Virus record (IMG/VR): IMGVR_UViG_3300035670_013168 | Coordinates: 1 to 64,000 of that record | Length of the DNA: 64,000 nucleotides | Direction: 5' to 3' (one strand) | Source of the DNA: a virus | Shown: piece after piece, positions 63,453 through 64,000 of the stretch | How positions within the stretch are numbered: position 1 is the first letter of the stretch | Layout: every line of letters starts with the position of its first letter | Notes under the pieces: generated by a model | The model's input: only the letters and a program-made list of their open reading frames with translations | The model's database searches: none | What the model was told of the DNA's origin: nothing | Position numbers and translations under genes: made by a program

Positions 63453-63480
63453 TTTATAGTACTATTCAACCAACAGTAAA
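63453..63480 (-). promoter_or_regulatory. Possible promoter for PIN-PhoH
   Basis: On the minus strand: TTTACT, 16 bases, TATAAA, ending about 52 bases before the GTG at 63401. It shares the TTTAC-like box and 16-base spacing with the candidate at 12163-12190. It lies in the 100-base gap between the divergent PhoH and small HTH genes. Confidence 0.3.
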
Positions 63481-63489
63481 TATCACACT

Positions 63490-63497
63490 GGAGGAGG
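63490..63497 (+). promoter_or_regulatory. Strong ribosome binding site for TTG start at 63502
   Basis: GGAGGAGG at 63490-63497, four bases before the TTG at 63502. It supports initiation at this unusual codon. Confidence 0.65.
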
Positions 63498-63501
63498 CCG
63501 C

Positions 63502-63747
63502 TTGACCAAGTTTCATCTCACATGCTTTAAGGCTCACGAGGACCTAGGATTAGGATGCAAGAAGGCGGCATGCCGACAGTGGATGAAGAGCCCGACTCAC
63601 AACAACTGTGCCATTATAGCGGCAAAGTCAGGACCCATGACGCTCCAGGAGATTGGTGAGGTCTTCGATGTGACCAGGATGAGGATCTGCCAGATAGAGA
63701 AGACGATTCTAAAGAAGCTGGCTGATCACACCGAAGATCTCGCCTGA
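63502..63747 (+). CDS. Small sigma region 4-like helix-turn-helix protein with Cys cluster
   Basis: An 81-residue protein with a TTG start. The C-terminal half (GPMTLQEIGEVFDVTRMRIC then QIEKTILKKL) follows sigma-70 region 4.2 (TLxEIG-x-x-x-x-VTRxRIxQIE-x-x-x-x-KL), the part that reads the -35 box. The N-terminal half has four cysteines (C8, C19, C24, C36) and histidines, so may bind zinc. No region 2 is present, so it is not a complete sigma factor. Possibly a co-activator, like T4 gp33, which fills the region 4 place for gp55; this is inferred. Divergent from PIN-PhoH. Confidence 0.75.
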   Translation: MTKFHLTCFKAHEDLGLGCKKAACRQWMKSPTHNNCAIIAAKSGPMTLQEIGEVFDVTRMRICQIEKTILKKLADHTEDLA

Positions 63748-64000
63748 TCAGGCGCAGCCGCCGAGCATCGCGATGGCGATCAGTCCTGGAAGGCTCTCCT
63801 TGACGTACACACCCGAGAACAGAGTCCTTGTCCGGCCTCCGACATACGAGAACGATGCCTCGAGGCGCTTGCTCACGTCTGGGTCTCCCGCCATCTGCTC
63901 GGTCGCGACGAGGAGTAGGACACCCGTCTCAGACTGGCCTGTCGTCGTGGGACATGGGCTAGCCTTCAAGCAGCCCTGGAAGATCGTCGCGCCGAGGTCG
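63748..64000 (-). CDS. Unidentified gene, cut by right window edge
   Basis: The open frame runs from the right edge to the TGA at 63748 (about 84 codons: DLGATIFQGCLKASPCPTTT onwards, then LLLVATEQMAGDPDVSKRLE and SFSYVGGRTRTLFSGVYVK). The C-terminus (SLPGLIAIAMLGGCA) is hydrophobic. The stop abuts the stop of the HTH gene without a gap. The true start lies outside the window. I see no recognisable domain; the Thr/Val/Leu-rich composition suggests a soluble beta protein. Confidence 0.5.
   Translation of the reverse strand, partial: DLGATIFQGCLKASPCPTTTGQSETGVLLLVATEQMAGDPDVSKRLEASFSYVGGRTRTLFSGVYVKESLPGLIAIAMLGGCA

Noticed and set aside
63741-63754. Perfect 14-base palindrome between the converging stops at 63747/63748
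   Set aside because: CGCCTGATCAGGCG has no loop and no T-run, so is not a convincing terminator. Both stop codons and the TGATCA core explain much of it.
1-64000. CRISPR arrays, integrase, attachment sites, insertion sequences
   Set aside because: No regularly spaced direct repeats, recombinase or transposase motifs were seen on either strand.

Overview
The window is a 64 kb piece of a large tailed bacteriophage with a contractile, T4-related virion. The evidence is a T4-type portal (cut by the left edge), a T4 gp17-type large terminase, gp25-, gp6- and gp5-type baseplate genes, a gp55-type late sigma factor, and gp46/gp47-type recombination functions. There is no integrase, plasmid gene, rRNA, tRNA or CRISPR array. 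Many marine T4-like phages share this mix (PIN-PhoH protein, GDP-fucose genes, LamG-rich virion proteins), so an aquatic host is plausible. The host itself cannot be named from the sequence.

Layout. Nearly everything is on the minus strand, so transcription runs right to left. From right to left: 63.7-64.0 kb, an unidentified gene cut by the edge. 63.5 kb, a small plus-strand protein with a sigma region 4-like helix-turn-helix. 62.1-63.4 kb, PIN-PhoH. 61.5-62.1 kb, two small tandem lectin-like proteins. 57.0-61.5 kb, three plus-strand fibre-like genes built from shared repeat modules. 56.8-57.0 kb, a divergent intergenic region. 42.9-56.8 kb, a glycan cassette of about 14 kb (glycosyltransferases, sugar O-/C-methyltransferase-like genes, a LmbE-type deacetylase, GDP-fucose synthesis, a nucleotide-sugar dehydrogenase and an epimerase). 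42.0-42.9 kb, a Cas4/RecB-like Fe-S nuclease. 39.5-41.9 kb, two further GT4 glycosyltransferases. 38.5-39.5 kb, the gp55-like sigma factor and a small membrane protein. 35.6-38.5 kb, gp5-like hub, gp25, and small proteins. 7.6-35.6 kb, gp6 followed by a long series of large virion proteins rich in LamG, FN3-like and repeated terminal modules. 2.9-7.6 kb, RuvC, DnaG-type primase and a fused SbcD-SbcC (gp47-gp46). 0-2.9 kb, small proteins, terminase and portal.

How the genes work together. The left 38 kb is a late morphogenesis block with a recombination/replication block inserted between tail and packaging genes. Genes are packed with ATGA, TGATG, TAATG or zero-gap junctions, which suggests translational coupling. 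The glycan cassette can make GDP-L-fucose (gmd, fcl) and carries a GT11 fucosyltransferase candidate. It also encodes an oxidised nucleotide sugar, a PIG-L-type deacetylase, and GT47 and GT64 enzymes of the exostosin type. No flippase, polymerase or other membrane export gene is present, which favours intracellular decoration (virion protein or DNA) over building a new host surface polymer. About 46.8-54.2 kb is clearly AT-rich, and the adjacent 45.06-46.74 kb is clearly GC-rich. One composition breakpoint lies inside gmd, so the cassette looks mosaic. No stretch longer than 300 bases lacks a gene.
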